From DATARR01 sp044868005 (GTDB taxonomy: Bacteria > Acidobacteriota > Thermoanaerobaculia > Multivoradales > UBA5704), in assembly GCA_044868005.1 (NCBI GenBank), contig JBIOVX010000237.1, positions 1 through 64,000 on the forward strand: a DNA stretch of 64,000 nucleotides, in the 5' to 3' direction. Both the position numbers and the translations under genes were made by a program. Below the pieces are notes generated by a model. The model was not told where the DNA came from. It was given only the letters and a program-made list of their open reading frames with translations, and did not search any database. Positions 26,953 to 35,117 of the stretch are shown in pieces. Within the stretch, counting starts at the first letter, position 1, and the number at the start of each line of letters is the position of its first letter.

Positions 26953-27021
26953 GCCGCGGGCGCCGTCAAGTCGGCCGAGGCACAGGCCCTCACCAAGGGT
27001 GATGTCTGTCTCCCTGGCCCT
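26953..27021 (+). pseudogene. Fragment copy of the secreted-protein gene at 29249
   Basis: These 69 bases match 29564-29628 at 61 of 65 aligned positions with one 4-base insertion (TGTC repeated). They still encode AAAGAVKSAEAQALTKGDV before the frame breaks. No start codon, signal peptide or stop belongs to it, so it is a dead fragment. The copy and the full gene lie in the same orientation and flank the YihY and AI-2E family genes. Confidence 0.85.
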
Positions 27022-27024
27022 AGA

Positions 27025-27846
27025 CTACGCCGCTTGCCTGCGCAGCGCTGGCCGCACCAGCAGGAACCCTCCCAGCAGGAGGATCCACGAGTTGAGGTAG
27101 GCCCAGATCAGGAACAGTACCATGCTGCCCAACGCGCCATAGAGCTGCGTGGCGCTCCACAGAACTGCGACGGCCCAGGAGAAACCCAGGCCGGCGCCGA
27201 TCCAGCCCAGCGCGGCCAGCAGTGCAGCAAGAGCCAGCCGGAGCGCGCCCACCCGCCGGCCCGCCACCACACGGTAAGTCAGGCAGATGGCGCTGAACAG
27301 CACGCCGGCGGAAAGGGATGCACGCAGCGCCACAAAGGCCGACAGGGACAGGGCCGACAGCGCGGGGAGACGTAACAGTCCCCTCTCGATGGCCGGCGCC
27401 AAGAGGAGGAAGCACGCCGTCGCCACCAACGCCACGCTCCAGACCAGCAGCAGCAGCAGCGAGCGAGCCGCCCCGCGCCAGCCCTGCGCCGGTGGGGTGA
27501 CGTCGCCGGCGATCGTCGTGCCCAGCGTGCCTACGCACAGCGACATGAAGCGAAATGAGGTCCACAGCGCGAACAGGAACCCGGCCGTCAGCCACCCCTG
27601 GCTGGCCGACGAGCGCGCCCAGCGCACCATCTCGCCCACGTCGGCGTGCGACTCCGTCGGCATCACGCCGCGCAGCACCTCCTCGATCGATGTGCTCAAG
27701 TCGAGGGGAATCCAGCGGCTGACCAGCGCGATGGAGATGCCGACGAAGGGCACCAGCGACAGCGCCAGGAAGAAGGCCATCTTAGCGGCGCCGCTGTCGG
27801 CCAGCGCCAACCTCGCCGCCGCAGCCTTGGGCTTGGCCCAGTCCAT
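27025..27846 (-). CDS. YihY/BrkB family inner-membrane protein
   Basis: A 273-residue polytopic protein with about six TM segments. The family-typical opening AAKMAFFLALSLVPFVGISIA and the C-terminal YGALGSMVLFLIWAYLNSWI are present. The name RNase BN for this family is historical and wrong for the nuclease role; the true function is not settled. The stop lies 3 bases from the fragment copy at 26953-27021. TATACCT stands 8 nt before the ATG with no Shine-Dalgarno sequence. Confidence 0.9.
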   Translation of the reverse strand: MDWAKPKAAAARLALADSGAAKMAFFLALSLVPFVGISIALVSRWIPLDLSTSIEEVLRGVMPTESHADVGEMVRWARSSASQGWLTAGFLFALWTSFRFMSLCVGTLGTTIAGDVTPPAQGWRGAARSLLLLLVWSVALVATACFLLLAPAIERGLLRLPALSALSLSAFVALRASLSAGVLFSAICLTYRVVAGRRVGALRLALAALLAALGWIGAGLGFSWAVAVLWSATQLYGALGSMVLFLIWAYLNSWILLLGGFLLVRPALRRQAA

Positions 27847-27854
27847 GATTGGCG

Positions 27855-27861
27855 AGGTATA
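27855..27861 (-). promoter_or_regulatory. Probable -10 box of the YihY gene, leaderless type
   Basis: TATACCT on the minus strand is 8 nt upstream of the ATG at 27846, and no Shine-Dalgarno sequence fits between them. The spacing matches the other leaderless-looking starts in the window. Confidence 0.45.
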
Positions 27862-27992
27862 GCACGCCGCGCCGATTGGCGCGCTTCTTGCGGTGAAACG
27901 ACTTAGCAGCTCTCCCTGAGCCCTGTGTAGAACTGCGGTTCTCTTGACGACGGCGAGACGACCAGTTGCGGGGCAGATCAGGGCCGCGACCT

Positions 27993-29129
27993 ATGCTGGA
28001 TCCAAAACCATCTGAGCCCGTCCCGGAGCAACGCGAGTGGCGGCTCGCCGGCCTCATCGCCTTCGGGCTGTTGGCTCTCCTGGTGCTCGCGGCCGCCTTC
28101 CTCATCCTCTGGCCCTTCCTCTCCGCCATCGTGGTAGGGGCGATCCTCGTCATTCTGACCTATCCGAGCTACCGACGCCTCCTGGCGCGGTTGCATGGGC
28201 GGTCCCAACTGGCGGCGCTCCTGATGCTGGTCGGTGCCACCTTCCTGCTGGTCCTGCCGACCGTGCTCATCGTCATCCTGGTGATCGGCCAAGCCAAGCT
28301 GCTGATCGACAAGCTGCAAAGCGGCGAGGCCCAAGCGATGCTCGCCTCGTTCGACCTGGCCGGCCGGCTGAGCTTCCTCACCCGTCGTATCCCAAGCTTC
28401 GATCCCGCCACGCTCAGCCCCGAGCGGATGATCCTGCCGCTCCTGCGGCAGGTGCCCGGCTGGGTCCAGCAACACGGCCAGGCCGTCCTTGGCGGACTCG
28501 CCGGCTTGGTGGTCGGCATCTTCCTCGTCCTGCTTTCGGCGTACTTCTTCTTCGTCGAGGGAGAGGGCATCCTGCGCGAGCTCGAGGCCCTGTCGCCGCT
28601 GCCGCGCCGCTACGGCCGCCAATTCGCGGCGAGGCTCGAAGCGGTCATCGAGGCGACCTTTCGCGGCCAACTGATGACCTCCCTGGCGCAGGCGATCGCC
28701 ATCACGGTCGGTCTGGCGATCGCGCGGGTACCCGGGGCGCTCCTCTGGGGAGCGGTCGCTGCGGTCCTCTCGCTCTTGCCGATGGTGGGCGCCGCGGTCG
28801 TGTGGGTGCCGGCTACGATCTACCTTGCGGTCGCGGCCTCCCTGGGCCACCGCAGCTACGGCTGGGCTATCTTCCTCGCGCTATGGGGGCTGCTCGTGGT
28901 GTCGACGATCGACAACGTGATCCGTCCCTGGGCGATGAAGGGAAAGGCGCAACTGCCTGCCATTCCTCTACTCTTCGCCGTCCTCGGCGGCTTACAGGCC
29001 TTCGGCTTCGTGGGTCTGGTCATCGGGCCCCTCGTCTTCTCGCTGCTCAAATCGATCCTCGACATCTACAAGGAGTCGCTCCAGCCGGCGCCTCCCGACA
29101 CGTCCGCGGACGCTGCCACCGGCGCTTGA
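27993..29129 (+). CDS. AI-2E family transporter (TqsA/PerM-like)
   Basis: A 378-residue membrane protein from the ATG at 27993; an in-frame TTG at 27966 is possible but has no better ribosome binding site. About eight hydrophobic segments are visible, with the family stretches AFLILWPFLSAIVVGAILVIL near the start, and ALLWGAVAAVLSLLPMVGAAVVWVP, TIDNVIRPWAMKG and GLQAFGFVGLVIGPLVFSLL in the C-terminal half. Members export AI-2, ions or small solutes; the substrate here is unknown. It is divergent from the YihY gene. Confidence 0.9.
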   Translation: MLDPKPSEPVPEQREWRLAGLIAFGLLALLVLAAAFLILWPFLSAIVVGAILVILTYPSYRRLLARLHGRSQLAALLMLVGATFLLVLPTVLIVILVIGQAKLLIDKLQSGEAQAMLASFDLAGRLSFLTRRIPSFDPATLSPERMILPLLRQVPGWVQQHGQAVLGGLAGLVVGIFLVLLSAYFFFVEGEGILRELEALSPLPRRYGRQFAARLEAVIEATFRGQLMTSLAQAIAITVGLAIARVPGALLWGAVAAVLSLLPMVGAAVVWVPATIYLAVAASLGHRSYGWAIFLALWGLLVVSTIDNVIRPWAMKGKAQLPAIPLLFAVLGGLQAFGFVGLVIGPLVFSLLKSILDIYKESLQPAPPDTSADAATGA

Positions 29130-29248
29130 CGTGGCTCGCTTCGTGCAATGAATCAATTTGGCTTCACATTAGAGTTCCGGCCCTCTCTCGCGGCAGGTGT
29201 TGCGCGCCAGAGCCCTCCGAGAACTAACACCTACTGGAAGGATCGCTC

Positions 29249-29695
29249 ATGAAACGACAAATGATTCTGGGTCTCTCGGCCCTCTTACTCTCCCTGATCG
29301 CGGTGGCTCCGGCCGCCGGCGACGTGGGCAAGACGACGATCTGCCGGATGGACTACACGCTCAAGGGTTGGTCGGCTTTTTACAAGACGTCGCGCGGATC
29401 GGGAACGATCACCTGTGACAACGGTCAGACGGCGAGAGCGAAGATCTCCGCCAAGGGTGGCGGCCTGACGGCCGGCAAGTCCGAGATCCGCGACGGTCAC
29501 GGCCAGTTCTCCGAGGTCGCCGACATCAAGGAGCTGTTCGGCAGCTACGCCACCGCCACCGCCGCCGCGGGCGCCGTCAAGTCTGCCGAGGCGCAGGCCC
29601 TCACCAAGGGAGACGTCTCCCTGGCCCTGGCCGGCAACGGGACGGGTATGGAGCTCGGCGTGAGCTTCGGCAAGTTCAAGATCACCAGACGGTGA
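29249..29695 (+). CDS. Secreted hypothetical protein (148 aa)
   Basis: A signal peptide (about residues 1-24, ending PAAG) precedes a small beta-rich domain with two cysteines (TTICRMDY and TITCDNG) that may form a disulfide. Further blocks are GGGLTAGKSEIRDGHGQFSEV and DIKELFGSYATATAAAGAVKSAEAQALTKGD, then VSLALAGNGTGMELGVSFGKFKITRR. A GGAAGGA lies 6 nt before the ATG. I do not know the function. A 65-base piece of this gene is copied at 26953-27021. Confidence 0.8.
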   Translation: MKRQMILGLSALLLSLIAVAPAAGDVGKTTICRMDYTLKGWSAFYKTSRGSGTITCDNGQTARAKISAKGGGLTAGKSEIRDGHGQFSEVADIKELFGSYATATAAAGAVKSAEAQALTKGDVSLALAGNGTGMELGVSFGKFKITRR

Positions 29696-29837
29696 TCCCC
29701 TCGGCCGGCCGCCGCGCCTGCACGAGCGGCGGCCGTGACGCGAGCTTGAAGTCCCCGGACCGGAGGGCGGAACCGCCAGCCGGCCGGGGTTTTCGGTTGA
29801 TAGAGTCCGAGTCCGTCACACCCGTGAGGAAGGTCTG

Positions 29838-31547
29838 GTGAGGAAGTCGCCGGAACCGCCAGGAAAGACGAACGGCCGCAGCGGTGAAGTTACCGCGCTG
29901 CTGGCGGCGGCGCGCGCGGTGCTGGAGGACGGCGCCTTCGCCGACGCGGCGCGAGTGGTCCTGGGGGCATGCAAGACGATACTCGGCGCCGACGCCGGCC
30001 TCGTCGCCGTGCGCGCGGCGGACGGCAAGGGCCTCGAAGTCGCCCTCCTCGATCCCGGCAGCCTCGAGCTCGGCTCCGCCGCCGGCTTGCCCGCGCCGCT
30101 CCGCCGCCTGAGCGCCCGCGCCTCCAAGGGCCGCCCCGTCTTCGCCAACGGCCTGTCGAAACGCACGGCGAAGAAGGCCCCTGCCGGCCGCCGCTCGGTC
30201 CCGGAGAGCGCGCTGCTCGCACCGATCATCATCGCCGGCGACGTGGCAGGGCTCCTCGGCCTGATCGACAGGCCCGGGGGCTTCTCTGCGGCCGACTGCG
30301 AGCTCGCCGAGGCCTCTGCCGAGATGATCGCCGTGGCGATGCTCAGGGACGAGGCCGAGCAGCGCGCCCGGCACGTCGCCGACGCCCTGCGCGAAGCGAC
30401 CGTGGCGCTCACCCGCAGCCTCGACCGCGAGACCGTGTTGACGACCCTGCTCGACCGGCTGCGGCGGATGGTCCCTTTCGACCGCGCCAGCGTCATGCTC
30501 GTCGAGGAGGCGTCGCGGGTTTCCATCCGCGCCGTCTTCGACGGCGACCGCGTCGTTCCCCTGACGCCGGAGGTGCGGCCGGAGTTCGATCCCTCCGATC
30601 ATCCGATCGTCCACGGCATCTTGACGACCGGCACGGCGGTTCTGATTCCCGACCTCCGCGCCCATCCCGAGTGGAGCCTGCCGACGGATCGCTCGTCCGA
30701 AGCGAGCTGGATGGGGGTTCCGCTGTTCGCGCGTGGCGAAGTGGCCGGCTTGTTCTCGCTGTCCAAGCGCGAGCCCGGCTACTTCAACGACGAGCACGTA
30801 AGGCTGGCCGAGGCGATGTCGTCCCAGGCTTCGGTGGCCGTGGAGAACGCGGTTCTCTTCGAGCAGATGCAGGCCTCGACGGTGCGCATGCAGGCGCTCT
30901 CGCGCCGGCTCGTCGAAGTGCAGGAAAGCGAGCGGCGCCACATTGCCCGCGAGCTTCACGACGAGGCGGGCCAGGCCCTGGTATCGCTGCGCTACGGACT
31001 CCGCTTGCTGGAGAGGGAGATCGGCGAGGGCGGCAGCGTTACCGAACGTGTGGCGGAGCTCGTGCAGAGGACCGATACCGTCATCGACAGCCTGCACCGT
31101 CTGGCCGCGGACCTGCGGCCGGTGAGCCTCGATCATCTGGGGCTCGAGGCGGCCCTCCGCCAGTACTCGCGGTCGGCGGGGTCCGAGCTCGGCCTCGCGG
31201 TCCGCTTCAAGTCGCGCGGGTTCACCGGCGCGCGTCTCCCGGCGGTGGTGGAGACGGATCTCTACCGCGTGGTCCAGGAGGCGATGACCAACGTCGTGCG
31301 CCACGCCCGCGCCACCCGGGTCGACGTGTTGGTGGAGCATCGCGGCGACCGGGTCATGGTGATGGTCGAGGACGACGGCGTCGGGTTCGCACCGGACCAG
31401 GTCCAGCGCGGGGATCACTTCGGTCTCCTGGGCATCAGGGAGCGAGCCGAGGCTCTGGGCGGCACCCTGACGCTGGAAAGCGCGCCCGGGGCAGGGACCA
31501 CGGTCGTGGTGGAGGTGCCGAGTGCCGATCCGCATCCTGATCGCTGA
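29838..31547 (+). CDS. GAF-GAF sensor histidine kinase, NarL-partner type (HisKA_3)
   Basis: A 569-residue soluble kinase starting at GTG with AGGAAGG upstream. Two GAF-like domains (about 15-180 and 185-345) precede a HisKA_3 dimerisation helix with the phosphorylated His in RRHIARELHDEAGQAL (about 365-380), and a HATPase domain with VEDDGVGFAPD and GLLGIRERAEALGG. This is the NarX/DegS class that phosphorylates LuxR-type regulators. Its stop lies 26 bases inside the following response-regulator gene, so the pair is coupled. The input signal is unknown. Confidence 0.93.
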   Translation: MRKSPEPPGKTNGRSGEVTALLAAARAVLEDGAFADAARVVLGACKTILGADAGLVAVRAADGKGLEVALLDPGSLELGSAAGLPAPLRRLSARASKGRPVFANGLSKRTAKKAPAGRRSVPESALLAPIIIAGDVAGLLGLIDRPGGFSAADCELAEASAEMIAVAMLRDEAEQRARHVADALREATVALTRSLDRETVLTTLLDRLRRMVPFDRASVMLVEEASRVSIRAVFDGDRVVPLTPEVRPEFDPSDHPIVHGILTTGTAVLIPDLRAHPEWSLPTDRSSEASWMGVPLFARGEVAGLFSLSKREPGYFNDEHVRLAEAMSSQASVAVENAVLFEQMQASTVRMQALSRRLVEVQESERRHIARELHDEAGQALVSLRYGLRLLEREIGEGGSVTERVAELVQRTDTVIDSLHRLAADLRPVSLDHLGLEAALRQYSRSAGSELGLAVRFKSRGFTGARLPAVVETDLYRVVQEAMTNVVRHARATRVDVLVEHRGDRVMVMVEDDGVGFAPDQVQRGDHFGLLGIRERAEALGGTLTLESAPGAGTTVVVEVPSADPHPDR

Positions 31548-32160
31548 CGACCATGCCGTCGTCCGGTCCGGTCTCCGGGCCCTGCTCCGCGCCGATCCCG
31601 AGCTCGAGGTTGTCGGCGAGGCGGAAGATGGTGTGGAGACGCTGCGCCTCGCCGAGACGCTGCACCCCGACACGGTCCTGCTCGACATCACCATGCCCCC
31701 CGAGAACGGCATCGAGACGGCGAAGCGGCTGAAGGAAAAGCACCCGGAGCTCATCGTGCTGTTCCTCACCATGCACGAGGACGAGAGCCTGCTGCACGAA
31801 GCGCTGCGCGCCGGCGCCTCCGGCTACGTGATCAAGCGGGCCGAGGAGTCCGAGATCATCCAGGCGATCCACGCGGCGAGCCGCGGCGACATCTACGTGC
31901 ATCCCGCGATGACCCGTGCGCTCCTTCACCAGCCCGTCACGACGGAGCACCGGCGCGGGTCGCCGGTGGATGCGCTGACCCCCCGCGAGCTCGACGTCCT
32001 GCGCCTGCTCGCCAAGGGCAACACCAACCGGCAGATCGCCAGCCTGCTCGGCCTCTCGGTGCGCACCGTCGAGAACCACCGCGCCAACCTGATGGGCAAG
32101 CTCGGGCTGGTCAGCCGGGTCGAGCTGGTGAACTACGCCGAGGAGCACAACCTGCTCTGA
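31522..32160 (+). CDS. NarL/FixJ-type response regulator
   Basis: A 212-residue transcription factor. The receiver domain has ILIADDH and the phosphorylated Asp in VLLDITMP (about residue 53), with Thr in LFLTMHEDES. The C-terminal LuxR helix-turn-helix reads LTPRELDVLRLLAKGNTNRQIASLLGLSVRTVENHRANLMGKLG. The start is a GTG with GGAGGT 8 nt upstream. It is the partner of the HisKA_3 kinase just before it. Targets are unknown; the ice-binding-like gene that follows 54 nt later is a candidate. Confidence 0.94.
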   Translation: MPIRILIADDHAVVRSGLRALLRADPELEVVGEAEDGVETLRLAETLHPDTVLLDITMPPENGIETAKRLKEKHPELIVLFLTMHEDESLLHEALRAGASGYVIKRAEESEIIQAIHAASRGDIYVHPAMTRALLHQPVTTEHRRGSPVDALTPRELDVLRLLAKGNTNRQIASLLGLSVRTVENHRANLMGKLGLVSRVELVNYAEEHNLL

Positions 32161-32214
32161 ATACACGGAGAGTCGAGTATGATTTCTACGCAACCCCCGA
32201 AGGGAGGATCCAAA

Positions 32215-33039
32215 ATGAAGCGAACGCACTTCGGTCTCCTGGGCGTATTCGGCGGATTCGCAGCGCTTCTCTACGGCCCTTTCCCGGCGGTAGCCCAGAC
32301 AGCACCGCCACTGGGCGTGGCGCAGCAGTTTTCGGTCTTGGGCAACTCGGGAGTGACTGGCTCCACCGGCGTGGGCACCGTGGTCGCTGGAGACGTCGGT
32401 TCTTCTCCAACTGCCTCGATCTCGAACTTTCCACCTTCGAGCGTGACTCCTCCGTTCACCCTGCACCTCACGAATGACTTGATCGTGCAGCAGGCTCATA
32501 CCGATGCCATCGCCGCCTACACCTTTCTCGCCGCTCAGGGGCCCGGCACGGTGCTCGCCGCGCAACTGGACGGAGCCGTGCTCACCTCAGGCATCTATTC
32601 CTTCGCGGGAGGAGCGGCCGATCTGGCGGCCCTCGGAACCCTGACTCTCAACGGTCCAGGGGTCTTCGTTTTCCAGGTGGACAGCGCGCTCACCGCCAAC
32701 GTCGGCTCGAATGTCATTGGTACGGCTGACCCTTGCAACGTGTTCTGGCGGGTTGGCACTTCCGCTACCCTCAATGGAATCAGCTTTCGTGGCAACGTCA
32801 TCGCGGATGCAAGCATCACCGTGGGGTCCGGTTCCAACGTAACCGGTAGGGCCCTAGCAGGCACAGGTCCGACGGGTGCGGTGACGATGGCGGGCGCCGG
32901 CGGCAACACGATCGGGGGCTGCGCCTCCGCCGCGGCTGCGCCCGTTCTCATTCCGGCGCTCGATCTGGCCGGAATGGCGATTCTCATCGTCCTGCTCGCC
33001 GGAGCCGGCCTGTTTGTTGTGCACAGGCTCTCCGTCTAG
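32215..33039 (+). CDS. Ice-binding-like (DUF3494) surface protein
   Basis: A 274-residue exported protein. After the signal peptide (ending AVAQT) comes a DUF3494-type beta-solenoid: FSVLGNSGVTGSTG, VVAGDVGSSP, ALTLNGPGVFVFQVDSALTAN and CNVFWRVGTSATLNG. Some relatives bind ice, others serve as adhesins. The C-terminal PALDLAGMAILIVLLAGAGLFVVHRLSV resembles an IPTL-CTERM sorting anchor. The ATG at 32215 was chosen because GGAGG lies 7 nt before it; an earlier in-frame ATG would add a non-signal leader. Confidence 0.88.
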   Translation: MKRTHFGLLGVFGGFAALLYGPFPAVAQTAPPLGVAQQFSVLGNSGVTGSTGVGTVVAGDVGSSPTASISNFPPSSVTPPFTLHLTNDLIVQQAHTDAIAAYTFLAAQGPGTVLAAQLDGAVLTSGIYSFAGGAADLAALGTLTLNGPGVFVFQVDSALTANVGSNVIGTADPCNVFWRVGTSATLNGISFRGNVIADASITVGSGSNVTGRALAGTGPTGAVTMAGAGGNTIGGCASAAAAPVLIPALDLAGMAILIVLLAGAGLFVVHRLSV

Positions 33040-33051
33040 CGAGAAGCCAGC

Positions 33052-33079
33052 GGCCCGCCCGGGTTGCCCCGAGCGGGCC
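33052..33079. terminator. Hairpin between convergent genes
   Basis: Arms GGCCCGC (33052-33058) and GCGGGCC (33073-33079) with a 14-base loop lie between the stop codons of the ice-binding-like and BON genes. There is no T run, so termination is only likely, not shown. Confidence 0.45.
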
Positions 33080-33109
33080 CTATATCCTGCACGCCCTCGC
33101 AAGGAAGAC

Positions 33110-33664
33110 TCAAGCCTTGTGAACGGCGAGAACCTTGGTCACGCCTGTGACGTATTTGATGGCCTCGGCCGCCTTTGCGCGTCGCGCGGCGGTGAAATCT
33201 GAGCCGAACCTGAGCGTCACCACGCCGTTGGCGGCCTCGGTACCGATCTTGAATCCGTCCTCGCCCATCTTTCTGACCAACGCAAGACGGACCCGCGTCG
33301 CGAGGACGGCATCCTTCACCTCGGCCTCGGCTTCACCGGCTGCAACACCCGCCTTGTCGGGATTCTCCACGCTGGCTTCGAGGAGGATGTCGTTCTGCAC
33401 GCTGGCCACGCCGTCGACCGACTTGGCGATCGTCCCGGCGAGCTCGCGGGTCTCGCGCTTGTCGACCGTACCTTTGAGCATCAGGGCTCCGGCGTTGGAA
33501 TCGACGTCCACGTGCAAGCCGTCGGTGCCCAGTTTGTTGAGCAGAGCGAGCTTGACGTTCAGCGCAGTGGTCCAATCCGCCTGGTTGTCCGCGGCGTTCG
33601 CCGCGGTGCCACCGATCAGCACCGCGCCGATCAAAACTGCCTTTAGAAGCGTCTTCATTTTCAT
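33110..33664 (-). CDS. Periplasmic BON-domain protein (two BON domains)
   Basis: A 184-residue protein with signal peptide (residues 1-24, AANAAD). Two BON domains follow: about 30-95 (ALNVKLALLNKLGTDGLHVDVDS, then GALMLKGTVDKRETRELAG) and about 112-184 (DAVLATRVRLALVRKMGEDGFK). BON domains are thought to bind membranes, and OsmY-like relatives respond to osmotic stress. The upstream leader is nearly identical, in mirror orientation, to that of the divergent gene at 33865, so both are probably expressed together. Confidence 0.9.
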   Translation of the reverse strand: MKMKTLLKAVLIGAVLIGGTAANAADNQADWTTALNVKLALLNKLGTDGLHVDVDSNAGALMLKGTVDKRETRELAGTIAKSVDGVASVQNDILLEASVENPDKAGVAAGEAEAEVKDAVLATRVRLALVRKMGEDGFKIGTEAANGVVTLRFGSDFTAARRAKAAEAIKYVTGVTKVLAVHKA

Positions 33665-33668
33665 GAGC

Positions 33669-33860
33669 TACCGTCCTTTCAGGAACGGTCTCCAATTTAG
33701 CCCTTTGATCTCCGAACGGTAAGAGCACTTACTACCCGGGAGCACCCGCCGCAAAGCGGGTAGAAACTACGGGCGCCGGCATCCCGAGTCCCGCGTAGTA
33801 AGTGCTCTTCCCGGCGAGGGATCAAAGGACTAGGTTGAGGACGTTGGTGAAAGGACGGTA
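33669..33860. promoter_or_regulatory. Mirrored leader pair between two divergent exported-protein genes
   Basis: The leader of the minus-strand BON gene (33735 down to 33669) and that of the plus-strand gene (33795-33860) share GTAGTAAGTGCTCTT, GATCAAAGG, a CTA...TTG block and TGAAAGGACGGTA, in the same order and spacing. They form a large imperfect inverted repeat. Between them lie a CCCGC...GCGGG hairpin (33745-33760) and the GTAG-AAA-CTAC element. Each leader ends at AAAGGACG, the likely Shine-Dalgarno. A common activator or an RNA leader element would explain the conservation. Confidence 0.6.
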
Positions 33861-33864
33861 CCGC

Positions 33865-34137
33865 ATGAGACGAACTGCAATGTTGGCCCTGCTGGCGGCA
33901 ATCGTCGCCGGCGCGGCTTATGGCCAGGCTGACCGCTATGGCGGTCCGCCCGGCGCCCGCGACCCGAACGACGCCTACTGGCCCCAGCCGGACGCTTCCT
34001 ACGATCGTCAGCCGGACTATGTCTACGACCGCGACGGGGCTCTAGGCATCGACGTCGGCTTCTTCTACGGCTGGACGTTGTTCGAAACGCAGTCCACGGC
34101 CGTCAGGCCGCCCATGGTGGCGCCGCGACCGTTCTGA
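33865..34137 (+). CDS. Small secreted Tyr/Pro/Asp-rich protein (90 aa)
   Basis: A signal peptide (residues 1-20, ending GAAYGQ) is followed by a low-complexity stretch rich in Tyr, Pro and Asp (DRYGGPPGARDPNDAYWPQPDASYDRQPDYVYDRDG) and a short hydrophobic end (GIDVGFFYGWTLFETQST). The ATG follows AAAGGACGGTACCGC. I do not recognise a family. Its leader mirrors that of the BON gene, so it may act in the same envelope response. Confidence 0.75.
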   Translation: MRRTAMLALLAAIVAGAAYGQADRYGGPPGARDPNDAYWPQPDASYDRQPDYVYDRDGALGIDVGFFYGWTLFETQSTAVRPPMVAPRPF

Positions 34138-34173
34138 TTCGGTTCACCAGCGGGCCGGGCTGTCGACGCCCGT

Positions 34174-34986
34174 CTACCGGCTCGGGATCGCCAGGTACTG
34201 CCCCGCCTTCACGCGGGAGGAGCGCAAGCCGTTGGCCTGCTTGAGACGGCTGACGCTCACGCCGTTGCGCCGGGCGAGGTCCCAGAGGGTGTCGCCGCGC
34301 CCGACGCGCACCTTCCGGCTGCGGCTCGAGGCGAGGACGGTCTTGCTCTTGCTCGACCGGCTGCTCGTCGCCCTGGTGATCTGGATGGTCTGCTCCTTGC
34401 CGATGTACCGCATGTAGGGATCGGGATAGAGCGTGACGTGGTAGTGCGGCGGATGCTGCTCGCGCGTGGCCTCCAGGACCTGCCGGCCCTCGAGGTACAG
34501 CAGCGTCTCTTCCAGCCATCGCCGGCAGGAGGCGCGGGAGCTGCGCCGCAGGTCCGCCGCCATTCCCGTGGGATGGACCGAGAGATGCGAGGCGTTCGCC
34601 GGCTGGCGCGAGATCGGACGGGTGAGGCTGGTGACGACCAGGCGCTCGCCGCAGGCGCTGTGGTACTGGTCTCCCAGCCGCTCGACGAACACCTTGACCT
34701 CGGGCCGCGCGTAGGGGAAGGAGACGGAACCTTTGGAGCCGGAGGCCAGCGCGTAGTCCGAGTTGCCGAGCAGGCGCACCAGCAGGCCGCGCTCGGCGAA
34801 CTCCTGGACGCCCGAGGACGTGCGCAGATACGTGAAGTCGTGCTCGCGCGCCGCTTCGTTCTGGCGCAGCAGCGAGGAGCGCGAGCCCTTGAGGCTCTGG
34901 GCGTTGAGGATCGGTGTGGCCGCTAGGACCAGGATGAGGAACGGGACCGCGAGGCGGCGACGGCGAGCAGCAGCGTCTCTTTGCAT
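34174..34986 (-). CDS. DUF5715-type protein with C-terminal LysM domain
   Basis: A 270-residue exported protein (signal about residues 1-30). The middle domain has TSLTRPISRQPANASHLSVHPTGMAADLRR and a later PPHYHVTLYP. The spacing of HPTGMAAD and HYH resembles zinc-binding residues of M15-type and MepA-like peptidases, so cell-wall hydrolysis is possible. A LysM domain for peptidoglycan binding ends the protein (VGRGDTLWDLARRNGVSVSRLKQANGL). The start is uncertain: ATG at 34986 has GGAG 10 nt upstream, while an earlier ATG at 35004 would add six residues. Confidence 0.82.
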   Translation of the reverse strand: MQRDAAARRRRLAVPFLILVLAATPILNAQSLKGSRSSLLRQNEAAREHDFTYLRTSSGVQEFAERGLLVRLLGNSDYALASGSKGSVSFPYARPEVKVFVERLGDQYHSACGERLVVTSLTRPISRQPANASHLSVHPTGMAADLRRSSRASCRRWLEETLLYLEGRQVLEATREQHPPHYHVTLYPDPYMRYIGKEQTIQITRATSSRSSKSKTVLASSRSRKVRVGRGDTLWDLARRNGVSVSRLKQANGLRSSRVKAGQYLAIPSR

Positions 34987-35117
34987 GGGCGTGAGATACT
35001 CCATTCCAGTTGTGGCCCCATGCGCCTACGGCGCGTCAATGTAAGGTAATCGCCATTCCGGCCCGGAGAGGGTAGCATAATTTTCCTCGATTTCAAGCCC
35101 CTTTACGCCCTTTTTTC

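Noticed and set aside
33737..33790. Possible c-di-GMP riboswitch (GCAAAGC followed by GTAG...CTAC)
   Set aside because: Only the GCAAAGC string resembles the class; the paired stems and the receptor-loop order do not fit, and the region lies between two promoters rather than in one leader.
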